A DNA stretch of 18,157 nt from the NCBI GenBank assembly GCA_028095445.1, contig JAOHCJ010000013.1:1-18157 (forward strand), written 5' to 3'. Position 1 is the first letter of the stretch, and each line of letters begins with the position of its first letter. The notes beneath the pieces were generated by a model. The model saw only the letters and a list, made by a program, of their open reading frames with translations. It did not search any database and was not told the DNA's origin. Made by a program: the position numbers and the translations under genes. The stretch comes from Candidatus Pelagibacter sp. (GTDB lineage: Bacteria; Pseudomonadota; Alphaproteobacteria; Pelagibacterales; Pelagibacteraceae). Below, piece by piece: positions 1 to 6,711 of the stretch.

Positions 1-2
1 AT

Positions 3-1196
3 TTATTTTTGATAAATATAGTCTCTTGTAGTAGGTGTGGATGTATAATTTTTTGTTAATTGAAACTGATACACAACCTGATCACCCCATTTAAAAGCAA
101 TTTCACACCCGGCTAGGTAAAATTCCCACATTCTAAAAAACTTTTCATCAAACATATCAATAATTTGGTCTTTGTTTTTTAGACAGTTTTCTTTCCAATG
201 CCTTAAAGTGTGTGAATAATGAAGCTTTAATACCTCTATATCTGAGACTATTAACCCTGCTTTCTCTATAGGCGTTGTTACCTCACTTAGACTTGGTGTA
301 TATCCACCTGGGAAAATATATTTTGTTATCCAAGGATGTGGGTCTCTGGGTGGATTAACCGAACCTATAGTGTGTATCAAAGAAACACCATTATCGTTAA
401 GTAAGTTTTCAACTTTCTTAAAAAATTTTTTATAAAATTTTCTTCCCACATGCTCAAACATTCCAACACTTACAATTCTATCAAACTTTTCATTTAACTC
501 CCTATAGTCTATTAATTTGAATGTAACTTGATTTTCCAGGTTAAGTTTTTTGGCTTTTTTTACACAATATTCAAATTGATTTTTTGATAGCGTTATTCCT
601 GTAACTTCACAATTTGCCAACTTCGCAATATCAATAGCCAATGAACCCCATCCACACCCAATATCAAGAACCTTTTGATTTTCCTTAATATTTAGTTTTT
701 TAATAATATGTTGTATCTTATTATTTTGAGCAGTCTCTAAAGTATCATTATCATTTTCAAAATATCCACATGAATATTGTCTTTTTGGGTCTAAAAACAA
801 ATCATATAAATTATCTGAAAGATCATAGTGATGAGCAACGTTCATTTTTGATTTTTTTATAAAATTAAAATTTGTTAAATATCTATAAGAGCCACTTAAT
901 TTATTTAAAAGTTGACTAAAAAAATTTAATTCTCCTCTTCCAATATTCATAAGTGCAAGGTCTAAAAAATCTGTAAGAGTTCCATTTTCAATTTTAATAT
1001 CTCCATCAGAATAAGCTTCTCCAAAATATAAGTCAGGTCGAAATAATAGTTTATAATGAAGTTTCTTGTCTAAAATTTTAAGTATAATTGGATTTTTGTT
1101 TTCTGGTGAACCAATGATATATTTTTTAGAATATGCATCAATTAAAATAAATCCACCTTTTACAAATAGCTTATTGAAATATCTTGCAAGCTGCAT
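3..1196 (-). CDS. cfa: Cyclopropane-fatty-acyl-phospholipid synthase (class I SAM methyltransferase)
   Basis: Predicted to transfer a methylene group from S-adenosylmethionine to the cis double bond of unsaturated acyl chains in membrane phospholipids. The 397-residue protein is full length for the family (E. coli Cfa is 382). An N-terminal lipid-side domain spans about residues 1-110 and a Rossmann methyltransferase domain about 115-340. Visible motifs are AHHYDLS (121-127), RQYSCGYF with Cys143, the SAM loop VLDIGCGWGS (177-186), GMFEHVG with Glu248, and His275 and Tyr327. These correspond to the bicarbonate-binding Cys, Glu, His and Tyr of E. coli Cfa. The start ATG follows the stop codon of the upstream DapA-like gene with no spacer, so the two are probably one transcript with coupled translation. 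The family also includes related fatty-acid methyltransferases, so the exact product is less certain than the family. Confidence 0.9.
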   Translation of the reverse strand: MQLARYFNKLFVKGGFILIDAYSKKYIIGSPENKNPIILKILDKKLHYKLLFRPDLYFGEAYSDGDIKIENGTLTDFLDLALMNIGRGELNFFSQLLNKLSGSYRYLTNFNFIKKSKMNVAHHYDLSDNLYDLFLDPKRQYSCGYFENDNDTLETAQNNKIQHIIKKLNIKENQKVLDIGCGWGSLAIDIAKLANCEVTGITLSKNQFEYCVKKAKKLNLENQVTFKLIDYRELNEKFDRIVSVGMFEHVGRKFYKKFFKKVENLLNDNGVSLIHTIGSVNPPRDPHPWITKYIFPGGYTPSLSEVTTPIEKAGLIVSDIEVLKLHYSHTLRHWKENCLKNKDQIIDMFDEKFFRMWEFYLAGCEIAFKWGDQVVYQFQLTKNYTSTPTTRDYIYQK

Positions 1197-2081
1197 TTAA
1201 GCTGCCTTTAAAGATCCCAACTTAAAATTAAGTTTATTAAGATCTTCTATTAATTTTTGTTTATCTTTTTCACTTAAAAGGCTAACTGGTGGTAAAACAT
1301 TTTTATAAATTTCATCTTCATTAGACATAAAAGAATGTAAACCAGATATTAGATTATACTGATCAAATGTACTTCTTACTTTACATAATATTTCATTAGT
1401 AGATTGTTGTTTTTTATTAATAAAATCATCATAAACTTTTCTAGATAAGCTGGCTGTTACGTTACATGTTGCAGTAATAATCCCTGCACATCCAAGGTCT
1501 AAACCTTTTAAAAGCTTTAATTCTGATCCCGGTAAGACTGAAAAGTTATCTATTTTTAAATTTTCATAAAGATTATATGAGCTATCTTTAACTCCCACAA
1601 TTTGTTTTGGAAATTTTTTTACAAGTTCTTCTACACACTCAGTACTAAATCTATATCCGCATAATTTTTCAAAATTGTATAAAATTATCTTACTACTTGG
1701 TACTGCATCAATTACTCTTGAATAAAATTCTATTACTTCTTTATCTCCATACTTATAATATGCAGGAGGCATGACTAAAAAATCATTAAAATTTAAAGAT
1801 GAAGATACCTTCATTAAATTAATAGTTTCGCTTAAAGAATTGAGACCAGTTCCTATTAAAAATTTATCTTTATATTGACTTTGAGATAGCTTGTTCATCA
1901 AGCTAATTTTTTCACTCACAGAAATTAGCTGGGCTTGTCCTGTGCTGCCAAAAATAGCCACACCGTGACATCCTTGATCAATTATTTTTTCTGCGTGGCT
2001 GATGGTTTTTTCAATATTTAAGCTTAAGTCTTTATTAAATATAGACATGGATGCCGCATAAATGCCTTGAATTTTACTCAT
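1197..2081 (-). CDS. DapA-family (DHDPS/NAL) class I aldolase or lyase
   Basis: A TIM-barrel lyase of the dihydrodipicolinate synthase / N-acetylneuraminate lyase superfamily, 294 residues, the normal length. It carries the pyruvate-binding loop as GSTGQ (45-49), PPAYY (105-109), the YN pair with Tyr135, and the Schiff-base lysine in GVKDSS (Lys165). The usual YNxPxRTG segment is replaced by YNFEKLCG, so the residue aligned with the carboxylate-binding Arg138 of true dihydrodipicolinate synthase is a leucine. This argues against a lysine-biosynthesis role and for another 2-keto-acid aldolase or lyase, whose substrate I cannot name. It is the first gene of a two-gene minus-strand unit with cfa. 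No Shine-Dalgarno sequence is evident. Confidence 0.82.
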   Translation of the reverse strand: MSKIQGIYAASMSIFNKDLSLNIEKTISHAEKIIDQGCHGVAIFGSTGQAQLISVSEKISLMNKLSQSQYKDKFLIGTGLNSLSETINLMKVSSSLNFNDFLVMPPAYYKYGDKEVIEFYSRVIDAVPSSKIILYNFEKLCGYRFSTECVEELVKKFPKQIVGVKDSSYNLYENLKIDNFSVLPGSELKLLKGLDLGCAGIITATCNVTASLSRKVYDDFINKKQQSTNEILCKVRSTFDQYNLISGLHSFMSNEDEIYKNVLPPVSLLSEKDKQKLIEDLNKLNFKLGSLKAA

Positions 2082-2099
2082 GGTGAAAACTTATATAAA

Positions 2100-2128
2100 A
2101 TTATAATTTAGTAAAGATGATAAAACAA
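2100..2128 (-). promoter_or_regulatory. Candidate sigma70-type promoter for the DapA-like/cfa unit
   Basis: In the 50-bp divergent gap, the minus strand has TTGTTT (2128-2123), a 17-nt spacer and a perfect TATAAT (2105-2100), placing a start about 12 nt before the ATG. The same AT core also reads TATAAT on the plus strand (2102-2107), towards the GT9 gene, but without a convincing -35. In DNA this AT-rich, hexamers arise often by chance, so confidence is low. Confidence 0.3.
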
Positions 2129-2131
2129 TAA

Positions 2132-3097
2132 ATGAAAATTTTAGCCGTACAAAATAGAATGGGTATCGGTGATATGGTAATTTTTTTACCATTTATAGAG
2201 GCTATTTCTAAAAATTTTGGAATTCCAGTAAGCATCTTAGTAAAAGAAAACTCAAAAGCTATAGAGTTTCTTAAAGATAACAAAGCAATCAATCAAATAA
2301 TTATTCTTGATCGTGGTAATAAAATCAAAAATGGACGCCACGACGGAATTATTGGATCATATAACCTTGCTAAGGATTTAAAGAAATATAATTTTGATAA
2401 AATTTTTATATTTAATTCATCTTTTAGATTCAACTTAATATCAAGAATTGCTGGGATTAAGAATATTTATCAATACCCATTATTAAAAAAAAAGAATCAA
2501 CATATAATAAACACTGCTAAATATTTTATAAAAAAAGAGCTTGATATAGAAACAGAAAGTAACCCCCAGATTTTTATAAATGATCAATTAATTAAAAATG
2601 CTAAATTACGTTATAGAATAAATAATGAAGAAATAAATATCCTATTAGGTGTTGGTGGCTCAGGTCCAACAAAAAGAATTCCTTCGAAAGTCTTTATAAA
2701 CTTTATGAGATTAGTGACACAAAAACATAAATGCAGATTTTTTTTAGCTACCGGAAAAAATATTGATGAACAAAAAATTTTACACGAAATACTTAATACC
2801 GAATACAGAGATAGATGTGTTGCACTAGATGACTTAAATTTAAATGAAATACTTCCTCTTATTAAGAATTGTGATATTTCAATTTGTAACGATTCTAGTT
2901 TTAGTCATCTTTCTTCAGGTTTAGGAATTAAGACAATTGTTTTAATGGCCGATACTCCATTGCTTTATGGTAGTTATAGTCCAAAAATGTATCCTATCAT
3001 ACCCGATGGTGAAAAGACTGTAACACATAATACTCTTGGAAAAGAAAAAATTAGTCCAAAAAAAATTTTTGAACAATTTAATAAAATTTTAAATTAA
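2132..3097 (+). CDS. Glycosyltransferase family 9 protein (heptosyltransferase-like)
   Basis: A GT-B glycosyltransferase of family 9, the family of ADP-heptose:LPS heptosyltransferases, expected at the cytoplasmic face of the inner membrane in cell-surface polysaccharide synthesis. It has 321 residues, slightly short of typical family members (about 320-350). The N-terminal nucleotide-fold motif reads GIGDMVIFLPFIEAI. The C-terminal donor-site signature reads ICNDSSFSHLSSGLG followed by a VLMADTP strand, matching the NDSG-x-x-H-x-A-A-A pattern of the family. The acceptor and sugar donor cannot be deduced, and no other LPS-core genes are adjacent. It is transcribed divergently from the DapA-like gene, and its stop interlocks with that of the convergent J-domain gene. 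Confidence 0.82.
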   Translation: MKILAVQNRMGIGDMVIFLPFIEAISKNFGIPVSILVKENSKAIEFLKDNKAINQIIILDRGNKIKNGRHDGIIGSYNLAKDLKKYNFDKIFIFNSSFRFNLISRIAGIKNIYQYPLLKKKNQHIINTAKYFIKKELDIETESNPQIFINDQLIKNAKLRYRINNEEINILLGVGGSGPTKRIPSKVFINFMRLVTQKHKCRFFLATGKNIDEQKILHEILNTEYRDRCVALDDLNLNEILPLIKNCDISICNDSSFSHLSSGLGIKTIVLMADTPLLYGSYSPKMYPIIPDGEKTVTHNTLGKEKISPKKIFEQFNKILN

Positions 3098-3600
3098 GAA
3101 ATATTTTTTAATACAATTTCCTTTGCTTCATTTACGATCATAGATAGCCTGGAGGTTTCTGGAGATATATCTGGATGAATTTTTTTTTGTATTTGAATGT
3201 AAGCTTTATTAACATCATCTTTTGTAATTGGTTTATTTATATTAAGATTCAAAATTTTATATGCTTCCTCCAAAGATAATGATGAAGAATTTTTGATGTT
3301 TCTACTCTGATTAAACGAAAATCTACCTGATCTTCTTAATGTTTGAATAAGTCGAAATAAACCTATTAATTGAAATATAGAAAAACCCTTTAATTTTACT
3401 ATAGCTAAACTTAATAAAGTTAGTGGTAAACTAAGTAAAAATTTTCCTCCAAAAGCAAGTAAAATTGCAAAAGCTATAGAAACAAAAAAAATTAATTTCC
3501 TCAAATTTTTAGATATTTTCTTAGACGATGTATTTGCCACCGATTTTAGTAGAAAATAAGTAATTACTAAAATAATTAGTGTATAAATTATTATATTCAT
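3094..3600 (-). CDS. Membrane-anchored J-domain (Tim14/DnaJ-like) protein
   Basis: A 168-residue protein with two or three hydrophobic segments (about 2-20, 35-53 and 54-68), a basic linker, and a C-terminal J-like domain at about 106-168 that contains the HPD tripeptide (142-144). The HPD motif stimulates the ATPase of DnaK-type Hsp70. The domain is short and at the extreme C terminus, as in mitochondrial Tim14/Pam18 and its alphaproteobacterial relatives, rather than N-terminal as in DnaJ. The G/F and zinc-finger regions are absent. The likely role is recruiting Hsp70 to the inner membrane, which is an inference. It converges on the GT9 gene with a 4-base stop overlap and diverges from ptrB, with 17 bases between the two starts. 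Confidence 0.75.
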   Translation of the reverse strand: MNIIIYTLIILVITYFLLKSVANTSSKKISKNLRKLIFFVSIAFAILLAFGGKFLLSLPLTLLSLAIVKLKGFSIFQLIGLFRLIQTLRRSGRFSFNQSRNIKNSSSLSLEEAYKILNLNINKPITKDDVNKAYIQIQKKIHPDISPETSRLSMIVNEAKEIVLKNIS

Positions 3601-3617
3601 ATATTTAAATTTTTCTT

Positions 3618-5693
3618 ATGAAAATACCACAACTTAAAAAAAAATCAGAAATAAAAACATGCCATGATACCACTTGGGAAGATAACTATAGCTGGATACA
3701 TCAAGATGATATCTTGGAAGTCTTAAAAGATAGCAAAAAATTAAACCCTGAAGTAAGAAAATATCTAGAGGACGAAAACTCTTATGCTGAGCTTCATTTA
3801 TCAGACACTCAAAAGATTCAAAAAGAGTTATTTAATGAAATAAAAGGAAGAATAAAATTAGATGACGAATCTTTGCCATATAAAGATACCGATTATGAAT
3901 ATTGGACAAAAACAACAGCAAAGGGCAATTACTCTATTAAATTACGAAAAAAAATTGGTAGTAATGATATTGAAGAAATCTGGAATGGAGATAATGAAAA
4001 AGAAAAACTGAATGTAGAGTATTTTGGTGTTGGTGACTTAGAGGTTAGTTTTAATGATAAGTATCTTGGGTACTCATTAGACATAAAGGGTTCCGAATAT
4101 TACACAATTTACATAAGAGATATTAAAAGTAAAAAACTAATTACTGAAAAAATAAAAGAAACTTCGGGTGCTATAACTTTTAGTTTAAATGATGAGTATA
4201 TTTTTTATTCAAAGTTAGACAACAATCATCGACCAAGAAAAATTTATAGACACAAAATAGGTACAGACACTCAAGATGATCAGTTAATTTTTGAGGAAAA
4301 AAGTGAAGCATTTACTGTAGGGATTGGTTTAAGCTCAGATGAAAAATATTTTTTTATAACAACATCTGATCACAATACTTCTGAACAATATTATTTTAAT
4401 GTTGATGAAAAAGATCCAAAACCCAAATTAATAAAAAAACGGAAAAAAGGAATACTTTATTCAGTTAATTCATGGAATGGCAAATTTTATAATCATACAA
4501 ATGAGGGGGCTGAGGATTTCAAAATTGATATAACTGATAATTTAGAAAATTCAGAATGGGAAGTGTTTATTCCTGCAAAAGAAGAGGTTCTAATTGGTGG
4601 ATTAACATTTTTAAAAAATTGGATAATAAGATCTGAAACTTCCAATGCTCTAGATAAATTATTTGTAAAAAATATCAAAACTGGAATGGAAGAAGAGCTT
4701 ATTTTTTCAGACGAAAATGTTTACGTTCCTGGAATATCCTTAATTCAAAGAGATAAAGATACTGATCAAGTTTATTTAGGTTATTCATCTCCAAAAACAC
4801 AGTCGAGAGTATATCTATACAACTTAGATACAAAAGAAAAAAAATTAATAAAGGAACAAAAGATTCCCTCGGGACATAATCCTGAAGATTATATTGTTGA
4901 AAGAGTTGATTGTAGATCACACGATGGAAGAATGGTTCCTCTCACAATTACAAGGCATAAAAATACTAAATTAGATGGGTCTGCAAATTTATTATTATAT
5001 GGTTATGGAAGTTATGGAAGTTCAATGAGTCCTGGTTTTTCATCTACTAGATTAAGTTTAATAAATAGAGATATTATTTGGGTTACAGCTCATATTAGAG
5101 GGGGTATGGAAAGAGGAATGAAGTGGTGGAAAGAAGGAAAACTTCTTAATAAAAAAAATACTTTTGAAGATTATATAGCTTCAGCAAAATATCTAATTGA
5201 AAATAAATATACCTCAAATAATAAGATAATTGGAATGGGTGGCTCTGCTGGTGGTCTTCTTATGGGAACTGTTGTTAATCAAGCACCAGAATTATTTTTA
5301 GGTATTATAATGGCTGTTCCGTTCGTAGACTCTTTAACAACTAATTTAGATCATTCATTACCTCTAACTGTCGGTGAGTTTGATGAATTTGGGAATGCTC
5401 AAGATAACAAAGAACATTTTGATTATATTTACTCTTATGCTCCATATAATAATATTAAAAAAATGGATTATCCTCACATATTAATTACAACTAGCTTAAG
5501 TGATAATAGAGTTTTGTTTGATGAGCCTGCAAAGTTTACAGCTAAACTTAGAGACTATAAAACTGATAACAACTTATTACTTTTAAAGACTGAAATGAAT
5601 GCAGGTCATGGAGGTAAATCAGGAAGAGATGGGGCTATTGAAGAAATTGCTCTTGATTATGCCTTTGCATTAAAAATTATAGAAAAAGTTTAG
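3618..5693 (+). CDS. ptrB: Oligopeptidase B (prolyl oligopeptidase family S9A)
   Basis: A serine peptidase that cleaves short peptides, typically after Arg or Lys in this subfamily. Its 691 residues match the usual length (E. coli PtrB is 686). The N-terminal half is the beta-propeller that restricts access to small substrates; the C-terminal alpha/beta-hydrolase domain begins near residue 420. The catalytic triad is visible: Ser543 in GMGGSAGG, Asp629 in SLSDNRV, and His664 in NAGHGGKSGR. The GHGGKSGR ending and the EPAKF helix after the Asp are characteristic of oligopeptidase B rather than prolyl oligopeptidase. No signal peptide is seen, so it is probably cytoplasmic. It appears to be a single-gene unit; the hsp20 promoter starts 10 bases after its stop. 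Confidence 0.93.
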   Translation: MKIPQLKKKSEIKTCHDTTWEDNYSWIHQDDILEVLKDSKKLNPEVRKYLEDENSYAELHLSDTQKIQKELFNEIKGRIKLDDESLPYKDTDYEYWTKTTAKGNYSIKLRKKIGSNDIEEIWNGDNEKEKLNVEYFGVGDLEVSFNDKYLGYSLDIKGSEYYTIYIRDIKSKKLITEKIKETSGAITFSLNDEYIFYSKLDNNHRPRKIYRHKIGTDTQDDQLIFEEKSEAFTVGIGLSSDEKYFFITTSDHNTSEQYYFNVDEKDPKPKLIKKRKKGILYSVNSWNGKFYNHTNEGAEDFKIDITDNLENSEWEVFIPAKEEVLIGGLTFLKNWIIRSETSNALDKLFVKNIKTGMEEELIFSDENVYVPGISLIQRDKDTDQVYLGYSSPKTQSRVYLYNLDTKEKKLIKEQKIPSGHNPEDYIVERVDCRSHDGRMVPLTITRHKNTKLDGSANLLLYGYGSYGSSMSPGFSSTRLSLINRDIIWVTAHIRGGMERGMKWWKEGKLLNKKNTFEDYIASAKYLIENKYTSNNKIIGMGGSAGGLLMGTVVNQAPELFLGIIMAVPFVDSLTTNLDHSLPLTVGEFDEFGNAQDNKEHFDYIYSYAPYNNIKKMDYPHILITTSLSDNRVLFDEPAKFTAKLRDYKTDNNLLLLKTEMNAGHGGKSGRDGAIEEIALDYAFALKIIEKV

Positions 5694-5702
5694 TTTTGAT
5701 AT

Positions 5703-5730
5703 CTTGAAAATTTAGAAATAGTCCTTATGT
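5703..5730 (+). promoter_or_regulatory. RpoH (sigma32)-type heat-shock promoter of hsp20
   Basis: CTTG (5703-5706, within CTTGAAA) is followed by a 17-base spacer and CTTATGT (5724-5730). This matches the alphaproteobacterial heat-shock consensus, CTTG with a 17-18 base spacer then CYTATNT, at every defined position. The CTTGAAA also matches the E. coli sigma32 -35 element. The predicted start, about seven bases past the -10, falls at 5737-5738, exactly where the first leader hairpin begins. Confidence 0.75.
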
Positions 5731-5737
5731 ATTAATT

Positions 5738-5790
5738 GTAAGTTGCCTAATGGGGCTTACTAAATCAACCTTGCTAACAATGGAGGAACT
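5738..5790 (+). promoter_or_regulatory. Candidate ROSE-like RNA thermometer in the hsp20 leader
   Basis: Hairpin I pairs GUAAGUU (5738-5744) with GGCUUAC (5754-5760), then CC (5746-5747) with GG (5752-5753), around a UAAU loop with G5745 bulged. Hairpin II puts UUGCU (5771-5775) opposite AGGA (5784-5787) of the Shine-Dalgarno, with G5773 bulged. That is the U(U/C)GCU anti-SD hallmark of ROSE elements, which sit before small heat-shock genes in alpha- and gammaproteobacteria. An alternative register pairs CCUU (5769-5772) with GAGG (5783-5786); either one hides the GGAGGA ribosome site. The fold was done by hand. The whole leader would be only about 53 nt, at the short end for ROSE. Confidence 0.62.
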
Positions 5791-6237
5791 ATGACAAGTA
5801 GAGATTTATCTATATTTAACACTTTAAGACCATTTTCAATTGGATTTGACGATATGTTTGATCAATTTGAAAGCATGTTAGGAAATGGAGGGTTAACCAT
5901 GCAATCTAATTACCCACCATATAACATTAGAAAAACTGGCAAAGACAACTATGCTATTGAGGTTGCATTGGCTGGTTTTAATAAAAAAGATGTTGAAGTT
6001 GAATTTGAAGACAATTTATTAACTGTAAGAACTAAACAAGTTAATAAATCAGATGGAAAACCTAATGATGGTGAAATTATTCATAAAGGTATTTCACAAA
6101 GACAGTTTTCAAGATCATTTACAATTGCAGAAGACGTAAAAGTAAATGATGCTGAGTTAAAAGATGGTCTTTTAATTATTGCATGTGAAAGAATTGTCCC
6201 TGAATATAAAAAGAAAAAACTTATTGAAATTAGATAA
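5791..6237 (+). CDS. Small heat-shock protein, Hsp20/IbpA type
   Basis: An ATP-independent holdase chaperone that binds unfolding proteins and passes them to the DnaK and ClpB systems. Its 148 residues are typical of bacterial IbpA-class proteins. The N-terminal arm has the IbpA-like pattern of LRPFSIGFDDMFDQFE. The alpha-crystallin domain spans about 42-138, with the conserved ALAGF segment and the ELKDGLL motif (122-128). The C-terminal I-x-I oligomerisation motif is IEI (145-147). The ATG is fixed by a strong GGAGG four bases upstream (5782-5786), in a window where clear ribosome sites are rare. Regulation appears two-layered: an RpoH-type promoter and an SD-masking leader. A hairpin terminator follows the stop by ten bases. 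Confidence 0.95.
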   Translation: MTSRDLSIFNTLRPFSIGFDDMFDQFESMLGNGGLTMQSNYPPYNIRKTGKDNYAIEVALAGFNKKDVEVEFEDNLLTVRTKQVNKSDGKPNDGEIIHKGISQRQFSRSFTIAEDVKVNDAELKDGLLIIACERIVPEYKKKKLIEIR

Positions 6238-6247
6238 GTATTAATCT

Positions 6248-6275
6248 TACATGTGGGGATTTTTTCCCACATGTA
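6248..6275. terminator. Bidirectional hairpin terminator between hsp20 and the lipoprotein gene
   Basis: A 10-bp perfect stem pairs 6248-6257 with 6266-6275 (TACATGTGGG against its complement) around an eight-base T-rich loop. It fills almost all of the 38-base gap between two converging genes, so it can serve both. No long T-tract follows on either strand, so termination efficiency is uncertain. Confidence 0.7.
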
Positions 6276-6581
6276 TTAGAAACATCCGTTTGATACAAAT
6301 CCTATTACAATAGAGTTAGCATTTACCTCAAATCTTCTTTCACAAAGGATTCCATATTTTTTTGTATTATAAACAAGTTCTAAATTACCCATTTCATTTC
6401 TAAAATCTTCATCCGGCTTTCCTAAATCCATTTGAAGATTGTCTGAAGGCTTTCCTATGTATTGGCTCAATTTGTTATTTTCTTTTTCAACAATTGCGTC
6501 TGTTTTTTGCTTAATAGTTTGACATCCAGACATCAGTATCAAAAAAAATAAACTTAAAAAAAGAAATTTAAATTTATACAT
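6276..6581 (-). CDS. Small outer-membrane-type lipoprotein of unknown function
   Basis: A 101-residue predicted lipoprotein: a basic start, a hydrophobic stretch to about residue 17, and a lipobox MSGC with the lipidated Cys at position 20. The mature part begins with a charged, possibly helical segment (21-40). It continues with YIGKPSDNLQMDLGKPDEDF, a pattern loosely like the small BamE/SmpA-type fold, then a short beta-rich end. Two further cysteines, Cys80 and Cys100, could form a disulfide in the periplasm. I do not recognise a named family with certainty, and the BamE resemblance is only by eye. It diverges from the purine permease and converges on hsp20 across a terminator. Confidence 0.75.
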   Translation of the reverse strand: MYKFKFLFLSLFFLILMSGCQTIKQKTDAIVEKENNKLSQYIGKPSDNLQMDLGKPDEDFRNEMGNLELVYNTKKYGILCERRFEVNANSIVIGFVSNGCF

Positions 6582-6675
6582 ATAATATTTTTAACATGCT
6601 AAATGTGCCACAAATATAAACTTATTAGTTGTATTATGTGAATAAGACTATGTTTTTGAGAGTATTTTTCTGAAG

Positions 6676-6703
6676 AATCTAATATTAGTCAATCTAATCT
6701 TAG
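6676..6703 (+). repeat. 13-bp direct repeat pair before the purine permease
   Basis: AATCTAATATTAG (6676-6688) and AATCTAATCTTAG (6691-6703) are identical at 12 of 13 positions with a 15-base period. The first contains a perfect 10-bp palindrome, CTAATATTAG. The second runs into the Shine-Dalgarno AGGAGG (6702-6707), which lies four bases before the ATG. This could be a tandem operator or a translational control site. The rest of the 130-bp divergent gap (6582-6711) holds a weak 6-bp hairpin (6621-6626 with 6641-6646) and presumably two promoters that I could not place. Confidence 0.5.
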
Positions 6704-6711
6704 GAGGATCA

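Noticed and set aside
6601..6711. Purine riboswitch in the permease leader, suggested by ATATAAAC (6614-6621) and GACTATG (6646-6652)
   Set aside because: The conserved core elements (UUUCUACC and CCGUAAA loops) are absent, and GACTATG lies too close to the first element to close a three-way junction.
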